The notes beneath the pieces were generated by a model that worked only from the letters and a program-made list of their open reading frames with translations, was not told where the DNA came from and made no database searches. Below, in pieces: positions 37,194 through 50,300 of a stretch of DNA of 64,000 bases; position 1 is the first letter of the stretch; each line of letters opens with the position of its first letter. A program made the translations under genes and the position numbers. The stretch covers positions 14,348,739-14,412,738 of the forward strand of contig CM055192.1 of assembly GCA_029224185.1 (NCBI GenBank). The letters run 5' to 3'. The DNA comes from Karalla daura (lineage: Eukaryota > Chordata > Actinopteri > Chaetodontiformes > Leiognathidae).

Positions 37194-37206
37194 CTGCGCA
37201 TCCCAC

Positions 37207-37381
37207 CTCCTGCAACGTCCTCCTCAGCCTCAATAGCAGCGTTTTCACAGCCGTGCAGTCCTGCTGCATCAGTCTGAGGGGCAGCGTTTCCAGCCCCGGA
37301 GGTAAAGGCTCGTCTTCCTTCCCCAAACCCAGCCCCGAGCTCCAGTCGGCGGGCAGCAGGCTGGTGGGACGGCTGGGCTCC
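37207..37381 (-). CDS. ccser1: ccser1 exon (175 bp): DCTAVKTLLL helix
   Basis: The exon enters in phase 2 (one base completes a codon) and leaves in phase 0. The acceptor is CCGCCCCTCCAG|G and the donor is TTGCAGGAG|GTGGGA, which is a weak donor. The first part contains LLPADW, matching SADW in human. The second part contains LPLRLMQQDCTAVKTLLLRL followed by RRTLQE, nearly identical to the human helix LPFRLMLQDCTAVKTLLLKM. This is the most conserved and CCSER1-specific block in the window. The helix is amphipathic and likely begins the coiled-coil region. A CA repeat lies just after the donor, and a dense G-run block (37480-37532 on the plus strand as C) lies 99-151 nt before the acceptor in the transcript. 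Confidence 0.93.
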
Positions 37382-37479
37382 CTGGAGGGGCGGCGGGAGA
37401 GGCAAAGGGGAAGGTGAGAAATGGAGAGATTTTCAGGTTAGTGCGAGTCAGTGTGAAAATCATTGGCCTGTCTTGGCTG

Positions 37480-37532
37480 CCCCCCCCACCCCACCCCCCC
37501 CCCCCCCCCCACCCCACCCCACCCCCCCCCCC
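37480..37532. repeat. C-run block (G-quadruplex-capable in the ccser1 transcript)
   Basis: Repeated CCCC runs separated by single A residues. On the transcript strand this gives more than four G-runs of four or more, the classic G-quadruplex pattern, 99-151 nt upstream of the acceptor at 37381. Confidence 0.92.
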
Positions 37533-37678
37533 GTTCTCCTCAGGCAGCCATCGGGAGGCCTTGACAGGCTCTCGGGCTTTGATCATTACTGAGAGCGTAG
37601 ATGACAAATTGTAATATCGAGATTTCCACACCTTGGAAATATCCCGTAGTTCACAGAATCAGGTCTAGTACCGCGTGT

Positions 37679-37818
37679 TTGCCTTTCTGTCTGGAGTTTG
37701 CATGTTCTCCTCAAGTTCACATACAAACATAGGCTCACCTGTCCAAAACAATTAAGAGTTGGAGACTCTCTAGTTCGCCCGTAGGCGTTAATGTGACAGT
37801 GAATGGAGTGGTGACCCC
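37679..37818 (+). mobile_element. SINE-like dispersed repeat fragment (family 1)
   Basis: GTCTGGAGTTTGCATGTTCT, CACCTGTCCAAAACAATTAA, GAGACTCTCTAGTTCGCCCG, TAGGCGTTAATGTGACAGTG and AATGG are in family order. The tRNA-like head and the GACTGG...CCAGG module are lost. Confidence 0.68.
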
Positions 37819-37935
37819 ACCAGCAAGTGACTCCATTACGGAACAAAGTAGTAGGTGAGATAAGGGGTTAGCATACAGAACAAGTATTTATGCGCAGCAA
37901 ACCATACCTTTTCCTCAAGGCTGGAGATAAAAAAG

Positions 37936-37948
37936 CGAGAGAGAGAGC

Positions 37949-37976
<28 letters not shown>
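37936..37976. repeat. (GA)n microsatellite
   Basis: GA repeat with one GCGA interruption. Confidence 0.96.
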
Positions 37977-37981
<5 letters not shown>

Positions 37982-38324
37982 GCGTGAGGTTAGCCGGAGT
38001 AACAGAGGTCGAGCGGAGAGCAAGACCTGTGTGATTCAGAGGGCGTATGATTCCTCCGCGGGCGCCCCCCCCGGGGCCCCTCCGCTTTAATGAGCGCTCC
38101 CTCCGACGATGAGTCCAGTTTTAGGGTGATTTAAAAAGCGACGACGCCGGGCTACGACGCGCTCCCGTCCGAAACACTATCAGTGTGTTTGTTTATTTGG
38201 GATGATGGGATTTCTCGATATGTTACGACACAGCAGAGCCAGGACTGCGAGACACCTCTCAGCGTTTGAGAGCAGACAAATGAACTGAAAGTCACAAGTC
38301 GGGAGGATTGTTACTAACGAGCCT

Positions 38325-38440
<116 letters not shown>

Positions 38441-40616
38441 CAGTGACTGGGTGGCGGCTGTGAAGTCGGACCCAAACAACACAAACAACAAGGGGGTGGG
38501 TGGGGGCGGGTGGGGGGGGGTGGACCACAGCCCTCTGTTAATTAATGGTCCCATTTGAGAACACAGTCCATTAAACAGCAAACGGGCCTCTGGAGCAGCA
38601 TGACTTTGGTCCCTGGAGCAAGGCCCGCGGTCTCGGTGTCACCTTCAGCACCTATTTAGGACGCGCACTGGGAGGAACGCTCAAGCAGAGCCCGGGATGA
38701 TCAATGTCACGCCAGTCCTCATCTTTCTCCGCCTCCCGGGCCGGTACAGCTGGGCCGAGGCGGCGCAAACACTGACCTTACCTATAAAAACTGTGTCTTC
38801 ATCCTCGTTCCACGCTCGGGCCTCACTTTACTTATTCTCCAAGTTTGAGAGTTAAAGTTTGGCCCGAAGCGCATTTTCTATTCAGTTTATGATGCAAGAA
38901 CACTTCATAATCCAACAGACACTTAAGCAGTCAGAAACAACGATCAGCCTCTCCTTGATTCGTAGTTTCAAATGAATTATGACCAAATTAGGCTGCCGGT
39001 CGACTTCATCTGGTCCCTGCTGTACACAAGACGTAAAATAGACGAGGAAAAGGGAAAAACAACATCTCAATTTATTGCACTTTGCGCCGTTACCAATGTC
39101 AGATGCGGCCTATAAATTCACTATTCGACGATGGCCTCAGGTTAATGGTTGTTTCCAAGCAGACCTCACCTGCTCGCCACGCAATAATAATTACACCGAA
39201 CACCGAGGTTAAACACAGGTCTACGGCCGAGGATTACGAGTAAAGTAGTGCGACCGTGGCAAAAGGGAAGAGGCGCACGGTTGGGAGGAGATTTAGGAGG
39301 AAGCAGTGGGTTCATATAAAGGCAACCTCCCCACCGGGTTGTGTGAAGGCTGAGAGATATACTGTTAATATATTGTCCCCCGATAGCGTGACGACTTCTT
39401 GGCCCAGGCAGAGGTTTGATTTTTCTTTTCTCAAAACTGCAGATGCAAAAAAAAAAAAAAGAGAGAAAAGAGAAAAAAATGCCTGTTGAATCTTCAGCTC
39501 CAAGGCCAGAGGACTCAGAGTGGGCAAAACACGAACAAAGAAGAAAAATCTGTCTCCTCTCAAACAGCAGCTGTTTCTTTTCCAGTCGCGATGCGTTCCT
39601 ACATCCCAGATCGCCTCGCACAGACACCGTTAACGTGAATCCTCATTATCAACGCAGACACGGTCACAGAGCTGCAGACGTAACACAGCAGCTCGTAATG
39701 AGCGCTGATTTCACACGTGGACACGTGCGAGCGCAGCCATGCATGTGTTAGCCACGTTACCATGATCTGTTAACCTACAGTAATCAGGGTTCTCGCTCTT
39801 TTCTTGAAATCATTTTCCAAGACTTGTTCAGTATGACAGACAACTACAACATCCGATCCACCCCCCTCCGACTGATCCTGGCATTTGTATATGTGCCCAC
39901 ATTACTTTAATGTTGATTTGGTTCAAGAGATTTGCCGTCTATGGCTGCAAGTCATCCAGGGAGTAATGCCTCGTACGCCCAGAAAATAATGACGTTTACA
40001 GACCACGCATGAGCAAACTGTCTGAACCATCGGTGTCTAATGAGAGGGTGAGAGGAGACATCGTTTTTTCCAGGACATTCTCCTCTCCCGTTTTCAATGT
40101 GTTTTCCAGGACTGCGAAATTGGGCCATGAATATTTCAGGGTTTCCGGGACGTGCGGGAACCCTGATCCCGCTACTTCAGGTGCAAGCTGTCAAAGCAGC
40201 TGCCAACCGGGGACCGGGGAAAACACAGAGGCCGAACAACACATTCATCAATTATGTTTTAAAACTGCAGCGTTAACATTTCGCCGCCAAGTTGTGATAT
40301 TTTGATAGAAGTGCATGGGGGGAGGGAGGGGGGTGGGGCTCGGGTATCTCACCTCCCTCATGACATTTTCAAAAGGTGAGCTGAGAAATACCAGCCCGGC
40401 GTCTGGAAAAAGAAGAAAAAACCACACAGACAACCCGCAAGTTCACAGTCTGGATATGGAGAAAAGGAGAAAGAGGGAGGGGGAGCGAGGCGAGACGCGG
40501 GGACCTCTTCATCACGGAGGGAGCGCGTTCACGTTGACTGATAGCCGTTTAAGAGGGGGAGGAGGCAGGAAATTAAGACGCCTTTTGTCCCATTCTCCCA
40601 GAAAAATCACCCAGTC

Positions 40617-40640
40617 GACGGCGGCGGCGGCGGCGGCGGG
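40617..40640. repeat. (GGC)n microsatellite
   Basis: About seven GGC units. A (GAA)n tract follows at about 40682-40714. Confidence 0.93.
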
Positions 40641-40853
40641 CAGCCTTAAGTCGGGCGGCAATTTCACCGGGAGAAAGAGAAAAAAAAGAAGAAAAGAAGA
40701 AGAAGAAGAAGAAAAAAGAAACGCTCCTCGAGCGGCACAAGACCGTTTCTGTCAAAATATCGGTCAAAATAAGCCACTCCAAAGCCTCCTCAACCGGAGA
40801 AGGTCGGACTGAATTGCGCCGGGGGTTTCTCCCTCTTTGTTCGTCCCGCTCTG

Positions 40854-40886
40854 CCCCCCCCCCCCCCCCCCCCCCCCCCTCCCCCC

Positions 40887-40921
<35 letters not shown>
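40854..40921. repeat. poly-C run joined to a (CA)n array
   Basis: About 26 C, one T, nine C, then about 16 CA units. Strand-asymmetric, with G runs on the transcript strand. Confidence 0.95.
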
Positions 40922-40923
<2 letters not shown>

Positions 40924-41003
40924 GACGTTCTATTCACCCGACCCAAATCCTCCTCTCTTTACTTCTCTTTGTTCACCTGGGCCCTCTCCTCCTCGCCGCC
41001 ACA

Positions 41004-41032
41004 CCCCCCCCCCCCCCCCCCCCCCCCCCCCC
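41004..41032. repeat. poly-C run (29 bases)
   Basis: An uninterrupted C run. A further C run lies at 41217-41235. Confidence 0.95.
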
Positions 41033-42675
41033 ACCCTCGCCCCCTTTGTCTGATTCATCCCCCTCCTCTATCACCTCGACAAGCACTACACCGAACCCGT
41101 GCTCTATCAAAGCCTGGGTGGGGGGGTTCTGCTTAGCGCCTCAGACAAATGTCGATGAGGCCCGCCGTCTTTTGAGGAGGGCTGAGCTGCGCCCGTCAGG
41201 CGGGCGGCTGCGGGTGCCCCCCCCCCCCCCCCCCCTGCTCTTAAACTGCGCCCTTTCAAGTTCTCCGTCTCCAGCGCGGCGTCTCGGGTCGGGGTAAACT
41301 TTCTCCGTTCCTCTTCTCCGCTGCTACGGCGCCGCCATCTCCGCAGCGATCAATCAGCCGCTCGCGCTCTCTGACAGCTCGTGTCAAGTGGCGCAGTGGT
41401 AAGCGCCGCAGCAAAAGGGGTTTGCTTTTTCTTTTTGTTTTCATTTTGTCTTTTTTTTTGGTTTGTTTGTTTGTCTGTCTGCGTCTGCGTGCCTGACACT
41501 CTTGCCCTTTCGGCAGCTTTCACCGCGGTTTTGGCTCTTTGTTTCTTCTCCGCTTCATCTCGAACCCACGGCGTGACGGGAAAATGAGTGGGAGAGAGGT
41601 TCAAACAGCACTCGCCCGCCCTGAAACGATGATCGAGACGTGCCCGGGTCCTGCAACGTGTACCGTTCCAGGAGACCCGAGGTGGAGCATCCAGACTCAG
41701 AATCAAGCGGTTGTAACACCTAGTTGTACAGCTTCAAGGGATTTGCATGTGGTTAATGCAAAAATGTACGAAATAGCCAAATGTAGGCGTTATGCAAATG
41801 TGCATGAGGGGCATCCAGCAGTCAACGATGATGTCAGATTATACACAACGACTAATGTTGCGCAACACCTGTGAGTTACTTACCGGAGCCATTGAGGGGA
41901 GCAAATGTGTTTTCCAATTGGCAAAAAATGCGTCACTAAAAGCTGAACAGTGATTTGCATGCCATGCATTGATATATGCTAATAAAGCAATAAAGAACAT
42001 CGACATAAATCTGCAACTGAAATCTAATTTATGGCATCGCAATAGTGACTGCCGGTGATACAGAGAGTAGCTGCTGAAAAGTAAAGGGGTGAAAAAAAGA
42101 CAGTGGGAATGAAAACCTCAGACTTTGACCTGAAGAGTCACATAGAAATCTACAAAATCTACGACCGCATGCCAAATATTCCCTCTTCTACTGCATATTG
42201 AATATCTTGACATGAACTGGATGTAAATCTTATGTTCTCGGGCCTGACAAACCTCACCTCGTTTCGGCAGAATAATGTGAACCAAAATAGAAGACAGACT
42301 GAACAAACCATCCAGGTTTCACTGGTGAAGAGCGAGACCTAAAATGGAGTGACTGTTTCAATGACGAGAGCAAAGAGTCAGTGTGTGTCACCTGTGTTTC
42401 CATGCACGCGTGTGCGGTTTGAAGGAGCATGTCAGAGTATATATTTTTAACTGCAGTCACGGACGAGCCGAAGCCATTTTTTTCTTTTCCATTCAGACCC
42501 GAATTCTCATCTGCAGGTAATTACACACGCGCGAACCACAGCTGGATGTGCACGGCACAGTCTTAGACAAGTCTGTTCAGTGATGATAGATGCTATGGAG
42601 GCAGGGAGGCCGTTCCTCTGCTCAGGGTCATCTGTCTTTTCACTGTCATGAGCCGATAGACACGCTCACCCCATC

Positions 42676-42710
<35 letters not shown>

Positions 42711-43152
42711 TTATTTATCTTTTTACATTGTGTGCGTTGTCTCTCTCTCATGCGAAGAACACACACGCCTACGCGGGGCCTCTGAGCAGGTCACACGTAT
42801 GTGCGGGCAGAGAATAGGACTCAATGGGAAGATTAGACAGAGGTGCTCATTTGATTGCGCGTCGGTGTAGGAATTACTCCAGCCAGTGGCTGAAACTGGT
42901 ACTGCCAGGTCATGTCAGTCTGGATACATCCCCTTCAAATAAATCCGATATTTCCAATTTTTTTTTTCTTAACATCCTTTTTCAGAGCCTCTGATGGTAA
43001 CGGTAAACAGGGAAGACAGGTGAAAAATGCCTCCTTGCTTGTCTCCTCATCCTGTCTGATTTTTCTCAATTCCTCTTCGTCTTTCCTCTCCCCATCTCTC
43101 CCCTGTTCGTCTCTTTTGATCACATTTTCTTATTCTCTTGTTTACATCGTCT

Positions 43153-43186
43153 CCCCCCCCCCCCCCGTCCCACCCCCCCCCCCCCC
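43153..43186. repeat. poly-C runs
   Basis: Two long C runs separated by GTCCCA. Another uninterrupted C24 run lies at 43472-43495. Confidence 0.93.
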
Positions 43187-46100
43187 GTTTTGCTCTCTCT
43201 TTTCAATCGGCGTTTTTTCTTTCCCCCCTCCGTTGTCTTCCTCTCTCCCTCTCTCTCTCGGTCCTCCCCATCCTTTCTGACTCGCCCGCTCCTCTCAGAA
43301 GCCATTTCTCAACGGCGGGGTTAGAAGTGATCCATTTCACCAACCTGAAAAAGCCAATTATCTGCCTTTTTATGGCTTTCATTATTTTACCACTCACGGT
43401 GTTTTATTACCGGGCCATTGGCTCCCAGCGCCGACACACACCTGCACGACTGGCCCGTACGTACAACCCAACCCCCCCCCCCCCCCCCCCCCCCCAAAAA
43501 AAAACAAAAGAAAAGCAATAAACAATGCGAGAGTGCGCGCTCCTATACGCGCGGCCATATGTCTGGGTTTATATTATGTTAAGTTACTGTGGAAAGTAAC
43601 CGAGATGGAAGCGCGTTATCTTTAGAGAGGGGGCGGGCGGCGTCTTCGTCACTCAGCGACATAAAGACTGCATTGTCTGCTGAATGGGGACATATCATGG
43701 AGCGCTTTAACGCCGGGACAAACAGCAGGCAGTCCCCCCCCCCCCCCCCGCGTCCATGTTTCAACCGCGTGACACGGCGTCTATGGGAGAGCGACCGCCC
43801 TCGTTTGTCACTCCGTCTTTCTCCGTCCGACAGACACAGTGTGCTCATCTTTATTCAGCACCTGGGGCGACGGATGTTTAATGCCGCCATTAAACTCATC
43901 TCCGACATAAAGTGCATCTGTGACTAAAGAGTGAGCACAAGCCGAGCTCCAGGCAGTGAATCTAATGGCGAATTCAGGTCTTCCCGACGACAGAACGGGA
44001 GAGAGCATAAAACAAATGTAATATGGCGGCGGTAACTTTGTGATTAACCTAATAGTCCTTTCTGCTTTCCTTTGCTCTCTGCATTCTCCATCTCCCGCCC
44101 ACCCGCCCGCCCCCCACTGTTTGGAAAGACACCAGTCCTGCTTACCTCACGCTTTATTTCACGTCCACCTTCTGGGACCACCGTCGTCTCGACAGCTGTG
44201 AATATCATCATTCAAGAAAATAAATGATGAGAGCCGCCATGTTAAGATTCTTGTAGGGGAGAGCAACCTGGGGGAGTTATCAGAGCAAACTAATTACTAT
44301 CGAAACTTCTTGTTGCTCTGGGAGGTCTCCTTCATTTCGGTCCCATGTGTCACATTACAATTTCCTATTTCAGAGAACATCTCCACGAGCTACATAGCCC
44401 AGGACTTCACGCTCCGCCAAAGCCTCAAAGCGCTACTCCACTAAAGTGGAGCATTCTCACTTTTTAAGCACAAAATTTGCTGCTATCAGTCCACTATCAA
44501 AAGCGACTGACCCAGAAAATCCGAAGGCCGTACTCTTTTGAGTTAATATTGTCCCACAAACTCTGCAGAAAGTGCAGTTTAAAAGCAACTCTGCACCCCC
44601 CCATCCCCTCCGATAATGAGAAAAGCCTAGATGCCAAAGGTGACAACGGATCACAAAAGCACCCACTTGGATGACTGAGGCTGAACTGTTTTGTTATGAG
44701 CTCTCAAATCAACAAAAGCGTGTTAAAAATGCAAATTCCTCGCCCTGAGGGGAAATCCCTGTTAGGAGTGCACACTAAGGCTCATCTCTTCTATTCATTA
44801 CCAAAGGATATTATCATTTTATCCTACACGGATCCTATCCCTAGAATTTCAATGGCCTCCTAATGCGAGGTCGGGCTTGTGTTTATCTGGGGAAACTCTG
44901 GCCTCATTATAGCTCACCTGACCCCCCGGAGTGCAAAGCCGGGCCACCGCTTGATAATGCCTTCCCGGGCGGCCGTCTGCGCCTCTGTGGTGAGCGGATC
45001 AGACTACGTTGTCGATCCCATCGCTGCAGTGCGAGACGCTAATGTAACGATGGCCGCAGACACCGCACGCTTGGGCAGCGAGCACACGTGCACGTTCCCC
45101 ACAGCGTCTGGGATGTGCCATCGGAACAGAAAGTCTTGTCTCTCCGTCTCGTCTTATTCCCTCCCGCCACCGTCCGGGCTGCGTGATTTCCTCTCAGAGG
45201 GCCAAATATTTCGTTCCGAGATGAGCCACGACTCTGATTTGTGGTTATTTTGCCGAGACGAGCCGCGCCGAACAAAAGCGCTGGACCGCAGAGAGGTGCG
45301 CATGATTTACACGACGCGACCAGGGTCAGATCTGTGTCTGTGATCTGACGGGCACCCTTTAAAAGCCCGCTGACAGCCATCACCAACATGTATGCCAACA
45401 TCCACTTACTAAGTCGCCATCTTTTAGCCCCCATGTTTTGTTTTTTTTTTTCCAGGGTTTTGTGCACGCAAACACAATTTCCGGTTGGTAATCACCTGCG
45501 TGCGCTGCGATTCTGATTAAGTGTGATGGAAGCGTGCCAAGGTACCGGGAATAAGCTTCCTTAATCCAGGATATTAAAGGCTCGTGTGCTCCTCGTCGGG
45601 CGGTTTCCTAGGCGATATTAAAATGTATTTACGTACACGGAGGGACGCTTGCTTAGCGGGACGCCACCATGCAAATGAGCGGCTAATTCAGAACGAGACG
45701 CTGGCCCCTAATTAGGCATTACAGAGGGGCACAATGACAGCCACTGCTATATTGTTTCGACCGCGCGCTCTGGCTGCGCTCTCTCAAAACGTGAAGCGCT
45801 AGAGTTAAGCACGCTGTGAAAACAGCCCCTGCCATCGTTCAGAAATACGCCTACAGCGCATCTAAAGCCCGGTAATTAACACGCCACGTCCCCTTTTGTT
45901 CGATCCGCGCGCACACGGCACGAACGGAAACGTTGAGGTCTCCAGCCCAAGGAGTGCTTGAAGTGCATCCGTCCGACCGGCACGTCTGTCTCGCCCCGCT
46001 CCCGGCTCCAGCGTCGAGGCCTTTGCCAGACAGTGCACGGTCAGCGAGCACGGGCTGCGGTCTTTGGTCTCTGAACCGGCAAAATGGTATCAGACCTGGC

Positions 46101-46677
46101 AACATCCTCGCGATGACAGGACGAGGATTCTGTTCACACTCACTGCACCCAGCTGCCGCTCGCCAAGACACAGTAACGAGACGCGGCTACAGCTTAACAC
46201 GGACACGAGGCACAGTTTTCACGGGGAAACGGGGGGGGAAAGTCGAGCATGCTTTTTCGTTTCGTCGCTGGGGTGTGTTGGAAAAGGCAACAAAACGAGC
46301 TGCTGCACATTTTAGGGCACTCTGGGCACTGAAATATCAACATGATCAGCGTGGATCGCTAGAAAGAGAGCGCCCCTGCCTTTGTCATACAGGCATCCTC
46401 CATAAGACGCTCACATTCTAAGTTCAGGGGAAAACAAAATAGTCTCTTCACAAAAGATCTAACGCTGAGAGCGCCCCTATTCCTGGAAGAGGCGTCTTGG
46501 CAGAACACAATGAAAGAAAATGTTTTTTTAAGTTATGAAAAGCAGCGGAAGGACTCGTTCATGGCCAGCCCGATGTTTTTGTCAATTCACTGCAATTCAG
46601 AACAACCAGTTTTCACTCCGAGAGAAAGCGGGAAAAAAAGGAAAGGACGCTAATTAGTCTCCCAGCGTTACACAGCT

Positions 46678-46679
<2 letters not shown>

Positions 46680-46716
<37 letters not shown>
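46680..46716. repeat. (CA)n microsatellite
   Basis: About 18 CA units. Confidence 0.97.
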
Positions 46717-46718
<2 letters not shown>

Positions 46719-47275
46719 CACAAATCTATGATGTACATACCAGAAAAAAACAAAAACACAGCCCCAAACACAACAGACTAAGATCCTGTTTTTCCATCGC
46801 GTGTTGGGCAAACACATTTGGCATGATTGTGCAGCGGCGGAGTGAACGGAGAGGGACAGGAACCCACTCCCAGCGTGTGAGGATCCTGCTGCAGTGCATT
46901 TTATCTGTCCCCAGCTCCACTCCCAGGCCCGGCTCACATTCTTTACGCTCGTCTATTTTTATAAATGTGCATGTGTGCGTGTCACTGAACGTCTGTAAGT
47001 ATATGGCTTACTGTAGAAATAGCGTGTGTGTGTGTGTATGTGTGTGTGTGTGTGCGTGTGAGTTATTTCTGCTGACTGTATTAAGTCAGGTGGGATTAGA
47101 GAACAACTTGGTCGATGTGCTTTATGAATCACATTAACATTAAACAAATTTGTTCCTCTGTTTATGTGTGTGCGTGCGCGAGTAAATTCTATATAATCAC
47201 AGATTACGAGTCTCTGTGGGAGACGGCCGGGCCGCCTGAGAATACGCGGCTGCCTGCTATAAGAGCTCGAGTGGA

Positions 47276-47343
47276 GCAGGAGGAGGAGGAGGAGCAGGAG
47301 GAGGAGGAGGAGGAGGAGGAGGAGGAGGAGGAGGAGGAGGAGG
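47276..47343. repeat. (GAG)n trinucleotide array
   Basis: About 22 GAG/CAG units. It gives a poly-Glu frame on the plus strand and poly-Ser or poly-Leu frames on the minus strand. No gene structure supports translation. Confidence 0.95.
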
Positions 47344-50300
47344 GCGTCTCTGTGAATGGCGGGGGGGCTTCTCGACACTTCACTCTGGCCGCTAACAGAC
47401 CGGAGGATGTGACGAGTGCGAGGCGAGGGCGCGGGTCTCTCTTCCATCCCACTCCGAGTCGCGTCACCTTGAACTAGCGGCGACTTCTTCCCGCTCTCAG
47501 CAGCTTCCTCTTCCCTCGCGTCCGACCTGAGGCGGAGATGAAAGCCCGCGCGGCCACAATGGACGATGGACTCCGGACGAGACGGGTCCGACTGCGACTG
47601 CATCAGTGACCCCGTTCAAAACGGCACCCGGGACGTCACTCGTAGTTTCGATTCAGCACACAAAAAAAGGAAAACACACATGTGGAGAAACATAGCTTGA
47701 GAAAGCGAAATCGTAACCCGGGTTTAACAAGTGGTGGTGGTGGGGAGAGAGCGGAGTCTGACACGGAGCCTTCGGGCGGCCCGCGGGCGCGGCCGGGGAG
47801 TTTTATCGGTGGGGATTGAGTTGTTTAAGAGCGTCTGCGGCGCGTCCGACAGGCAAGGACGCCTCCGGAGCGTCTGCGTGTCCCCTCCCCTCCTCAGACT
47901 CCCCCCGTCTTCAGCATGGCAGTCGGCGGAAAGAGGAGCAGAGCGGAGCAGGGAAGAGAGGAGGGCGAGCAGGCCCTCAACAGGCAGATTGCTGTCGCCA
48001 TGGCAACAGGCAAGCCTACATCCCCGCTATCAAAATTTAATTTCCTCCGCGTCGTTCCCCATAAGGGAGACGAGGGAGGCGTCGGTCTTACTTACAGGGC
48101 GCCGAATCATCGAGGAAGTTATCTCGGGTCACTTTTTTTGTTGTTTCGTTTTCGCCTCTTCCCACAGAGCAGGTCTGAACTGAACTGTGCGTTTCTATTG
48201 TTGTTGTCTTAACAAAAAACACGCGCCCGAGAGGTTTTCTGAGCATTAAAACTAAATGCTCCTCGTTTAGCCGATTCCAAAAGCCCGGTGTGACTGCATC
48301 CGTTTAGTGTTTTTCGCCATTTTAATTACGTGAGGAAACAAAAAGCGCGAGCTCCGAGGAGGCGCCGCCTTAAAAGTTGATCAGAGTGCAATGCTCAGAG
48401 GCTCTTTGCTGAAACAAATCTCACACAATTTTGATTGATTGTGGGAATTCTAACAAAACAAAACAAAAAAACTAGAGAAAAAGTTAGTTATGCTTCAAAA
48501 CCAAAGCCGAAGCCTTTGTAGCGGGTGTAAAGTTTTAAAGCCTCGAACCTCAAAGATCAAAGTGGTGCACGGCACACGGGTGCCACTGCTCGTTTTTGAC
48601 CGACAACATGCCCGGCTCTCGTCTACTGTGTGCAGCCCACGTACAGTACACGTTCTGTGTCCCACTATGGAACCATATGTGGGCCTATGGGCATTTTGGC
48701 CCGGACAATGAGGTACGGTCAAGTGCGCTGCTATTTTAAGGGAGAACAAAGGGGCTGCGCCATCAACTAACAAGGGAGAAGCGGTCTAAAGGGTGCCAGT
48801 CGGATCTGAAGGTTCAAGGTTGATCCCGATCCCCAGAAACCGTCCTCAGTTCAAACGGGTAGAGGGTAAAGCTCTACATCTCTCTCTCTCTCTTCCTCTC
48901 TCTCTCTCTCCCGCACAACCATCCACAACTTCATGTGTCGCAGGCAGCTTTGATACTCCCATTATTAGCTCTTACAGAGCGATAAACACAGGGAATTAAA
49001 CACTTGCCATCGATATCGTTCACATGTCATACATCAAAGAGGAGCTGCGTCCGTGTGTGTGTGCGTGCGTGTGTGTGTGTGTGTGTGTATTTAGCAGATG
49101 TTCTGTGCAGCCTGTCAGACAGCCTACAGTATCCTGCAGCTGATTCTCTCTCTGGACAGGCTGAGTGACTGACAGGTGTGTGTGTGTGTGTGTGTATGCA
49201 CATGTGTGTGTGTGTGTGTGTGTGCGTGTGTGTGTGTGTGTTTGTGTGAACAGAAGGGAGCTTGCTTCGCCTCCAGCACATCAATGTCCCCTCGAGGGAA
49301 TGTGCAACCTGAGACAAAGCGCGAGTGAAAGACAGTGAGAGAGGAAAGAGCAAGCCTTGGGCAAACAGGGAGCATTTTGCGCCCTCGCCCCCCCACCCAC
49401 CCACACACACGCACACACCGCCCCCCCCCTCCCGCCCTCTTCCTCCTTGGCAATCTCGGCTTACTCACTCAGACTTTATACATTTTCCAGTAAAAATCTG
49501 TCTGCAAGAGTTGTGTAAGAGGAAATCAGCTCGGATGTTGAACCGACACAGTGGGAAATTAACCCCTGCCAGCAGCGAGGTGTTCACCGAGGGTCGGCGG
49601 TGGTGGTGGTGGTGTTGGGGGGGCTATGAAAGCCAGACCTGGCTGCATTATGCAACCTGCCCCCATAGCTCTTCCACAATTACAAAAAAAAACACCCCAT
49701 CACAAAACGTGCCTCATCTCACGACGAAACACGACGTCTACCGAATTTGAATGAGTCGGAGAATTCGTCTCACTGTCTTTTGTCTGCATCTCCCCTCTCT
49801 CTCTCTCTCTCCCTGTCTCTCTCTCCCCCTCTCTTTCTCCCTCTTTCTCTCCCCTCTCTCTCTCTCTCTGTCTCTCTCTGTGGCGACTCCGTGGCTGCTC
49901 CCTCGCTGTGGAGAAGTTAACTGAGCAAACACTCCCCCCTAAGCCCTCCGTATCGCACGTCGCTGTCTGCCTGACAGTAGCGCGCTCGCTGCTACGCTGC
50001 GTGAGACGTCTGCACCCCCCCCCCCACCAGATTTCACTGAAGTTAAACGTTGGAGAGTTGAGCGCAGACCGCAGGGTTTCGGCGGCGTACAAAAGAGGAA
50101 CTAATTGGGTCGTCAGTCAGGCGTGCCGCGATCCGGATGCGGATCTGAATCCACCGCGCGGCTCTTTAGTCGCAGCAGCTTTCCACGCGCTAAACTACGC
50201 CGAAAACTTGTCATTTAGCACGCCGCACGGTTTGGGCATTATGTACAGTGAGGATTAATTAGACGCTGTTGTAGCAATGGCGGGATGGTTTGTGCACGTG

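Larger units (their letters stand above)
32083..37206 (-). other. ccser1 intron (5.1 kb)
   Basis: Intron between the exons at 37207 and 32005. It contains a perfect 10-bp hairpin at 32593-32617, a (GT)n array with GCGT interruptions at 34290-34378, CpG-rich DNA at about 34.0-34.8 kb and (CT)n at 35511-35541. No exon or mobile element was recognised. The long plus-strand frame at 33666-34481 is a chance frame running through the GT array. Confidence 0.7.

Noticed and set aside
37269..37405. Alternative frames through the 37.2 kb exon
   Set aside because: They are shadows of the DCTAVKTLLL exon. Only the phase-2 entry frame matches CCSER1 and fits both neighbouring exons.
41385..41412. tRNA A-box-like TGGCGCAGTGGTAAGCGC
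   Set aside because: There is no B box at the expected distance and no recognisable SINE body, so no element was called.
46959..47603. 214-codon minus-strand frame and its plus-strand poly-Glu partner
   Set aside because: Both are produced by the (GAG)n array at 47276-47343. There are no splice or conservation signals I can see.
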